A stretch of 64,000 nucleotides of DNA from Candidatus Polarisedimenticolaceae bacterium. Its GTDB lineage: Bacteria; Acidobacteriota; Polarisedimenticolia; Polarisedimenticolales; DASRJG01. The notes under the pieces are model-generated. The model was not told where the DNA came from. It made no database searches and was given only the letters and a program-made list of their open reading frames with translations. How positions within the stretch are numbered: the first letter of the stretch is position 1; every line of letters starts with the position of its first letter. Positions 63,288 to 64,000 of this stretch are shown here, one piece after another. Location of the stretch: positions 186,001-250,000 of the forward strand of contig DASUCV010000018.1 in NCBI GenBank assembly GCA_036275915.1, given 5' to 3'. A program made the translations under genes and the position numbers.

Positions 63288-63316
63288 TTTACGGCGCGTT
63301 CCCGCACGGTTAAACT
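63288..63316 (+). promoter_or_regulatory. Promoter of the MerR-family gene, leaderless layout
   Basis: TTTACG (63288-63293) and TAAACT (63311-63316) are 17 bases apart. The -10 ends 6 bases before the ATG at 63323. The transcript should start at about the start codon. Confidence 0.6.
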
Positions 63317-63322
63317 TCGCGC

Positions 63323-63949
63323 ATGGAGCCTAAAGCGATACCCGACAAGCTCTACTACAAAGCTACGGAAGTCTGTCAGATCACCGATACACAGCCGTAC
63401 GTCCTGCGCTTCTGGGAGAGCGAGTTCCCGCAGCTCGCCTCCGAGAAGAACCGCGCGGGCCAGCGCGTCTATCGCAAGGAAGACATCGACCTCATCCTCC
63501 GCATCAAGAAGCTCCTCTACGAAGAGGAGTACACGATCGCGAGCGCGAGGAAGGCGATCGAGGGAAACGAAGCCACGATCGTCGAGGAGCGTCCCGTCAG
63601 GCCGCGCCGTCCGCCGGTCACCGTCGCGCCCGAGATCCTCGACGACGCCCCGATCGTCGTCCCCGACGCGGTCGAGCCTCCCGCCGCTCCGGCGAGCCTG
63701 TTCGAAGGGCGCGAGCGCGCGGCCGAGACCACGGAGGCCGCCGCGGTCGAGGTCGGCGCCGAGCGGGCGGAGCACCACGCCGCGCTGGGCGCGATCGAAG
63801 ACCTGAAGCGCGAGCTGATCGCCCTCAGCGAATCCCGCGATGCCGCGCAGAGCCGCTGCACGGCGCTCAGCGAAGCCAGGGACGCCGCTCAGCGCCGGTG
63901 CCGGCGGGTTGCCGACAGGCTCCAGGCGGTCCTCGAAGGCTCCGTCTAG
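63323..63949 (+). CDS. MerR-family transcription regulator
   Basis: A 208-residue protein from ATG 63323. The N-terminal winged helix-turn-helix (about residues 8-75) contains YYKATEVCQITDTQPYVLRFWESEFPQL and GQRVYRKEDIDLILRIKKLL, typical of MerR proteins that follow ribosomal or tRNA genes in high-GC bacteria. After it comes a Pro-rich linker (about 90-130) and a C-terminal coiled coil (about 150-205) with heptads such as LIALSESRDAAQSRC. There is no Cys cluster of the metal-sensing kind. Its target is unknown. It has its own promoter next to its start codon. Confidence 0.85.
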   Translation: MEPKAIPDKLYYKATEVCQITDTQPYVLRFWESEFPQLASEKNRAGQRVYRKEDIDLILRIKKLLYEEEYTIASARKAIEGNEATIVEERPVRPRRPPVTVAPEILDDAPIVVPDAVEPPAAPASLFEGRERAAETTEAAAVEVGAERAEHHAALGAIEDLKRELIALSESRDAAQSRCTALSEARDAAQRRCRRVADRLQAVLEGSV

Positions 63950-64000
63950 GGGTTCACGGCCACGTCGGCCGGCCGCACCATGATCCGCTCCATGCGAAGC
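63946..64000 (-). CDS. C-terminal end of a minus-strand gene (partial)
   Basis: On the minus strand the last bases of the window read an open frame ending in TAG at 63948-63946, with the terminal residues RMERIMVRPADVAVNP. The stop overlaps the MerR stop by about 4 bases in the convergent CTAG. The composition looks protein-like (MVRPADVAVNP), but only about 17 codons are visible. I cannot name a product. Confidence 0.4.
   Translation of the reverse strand, partial: LRMERIMVRPADVAVNP

Overview
This window is about 64 kb of a GC-rich (roughly 70% G+C), gene-dense chromosome from a Gram-negative bacterium. Outer-membrane biogenesis genes (an Omp85 barrel protein with TamB-like repeats), a GT9 heptosyltransferase-like enzyme, a lipobox protein and type II fatty-acid synthesis all point to a diderm. 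HPr kinase with RapZ, mannose-type EIIA, HPr and EI, a DUF4388 protein, a fused E1 dehydrogenase and a DksA with a basic arm fit Acidobacteriota or a neighbouring deep lineage, but no rRNA gene is present, so this placement is inference. I see no IS element, prophage, CRISPR array, tRNA or rRNA. Starts are often GTG or TTG, and stop and start codons commonly overlap by 4 bases.

Layout. 1-1948: end of rpsF, then rpsR, rplI and three small membrane proteins. 1973-5779: isopropylmalate/isocitrate dehydrogenase-family enzyme, enoyl-CoA hydratase, an orphan conserved protein and a heptosyltransferase-like enzyme. 5758-12818: an aminotransferase diverging from an acyl-CoA carboxylase cassette (biotin carboxylase, carboxyltransferase, biotin carrier), then an AlaX-type editing protein and a membrane-anchored unknown. 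12751-17650: His/Cys-rich lipoprotein, ackA, fused E1 alpha/beta dehydrogenase and a PQQ-propeller-like protein. 17736-33155: hisS, aspS, phoH, pgpH, ybeY, a CorC-like CBS protein, era, recO, glyQ, glyS and pyruvate phosphate dikinase. 33165-37250: a RimK/aspartoacylase-family pair, DksA and an RlmI-like methyltransferase. 37247-43435: one giant gene joining a TamB-like protein to a five-POTRA Omp85 barrel. 43534-49011: a stand-alone sigma region-4 protein (minus), mutL, a lytic transglycosylase and two envelope unknowns. 49117-57413: DUF4388/TPR protein, then DUF177-rpmF-fabH-fabD-fabG-acpP-fabF-etfB-etfA. 57419-63949: an archaeal-type GAPDH-like enzyme (minus), then hprK-rapZ-EIIA-HPr-EI-cupin and a MerR regulator.

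How the genes work together. Most of the window is core physiology: translation, ribosome maturation and RNA quality control, fatty-acid synthesis, envelope assembly and phosphotransfer regulation. The phosphotransfer genes form a complete regulatory chain (EI, HPr, EIIA, HPr kinase, RapZ) with no sugar permease next to them. The most unusual items are the TamB-Omp85 single-polypeptide fusion, the 119-residue sigma protein that has region 4 but no region 2, a low-GC segment inside glyS, and a recurring promoter layout in which a -10 element lies 6-9 bases before the start codon, predicting leaderless mRNAs.
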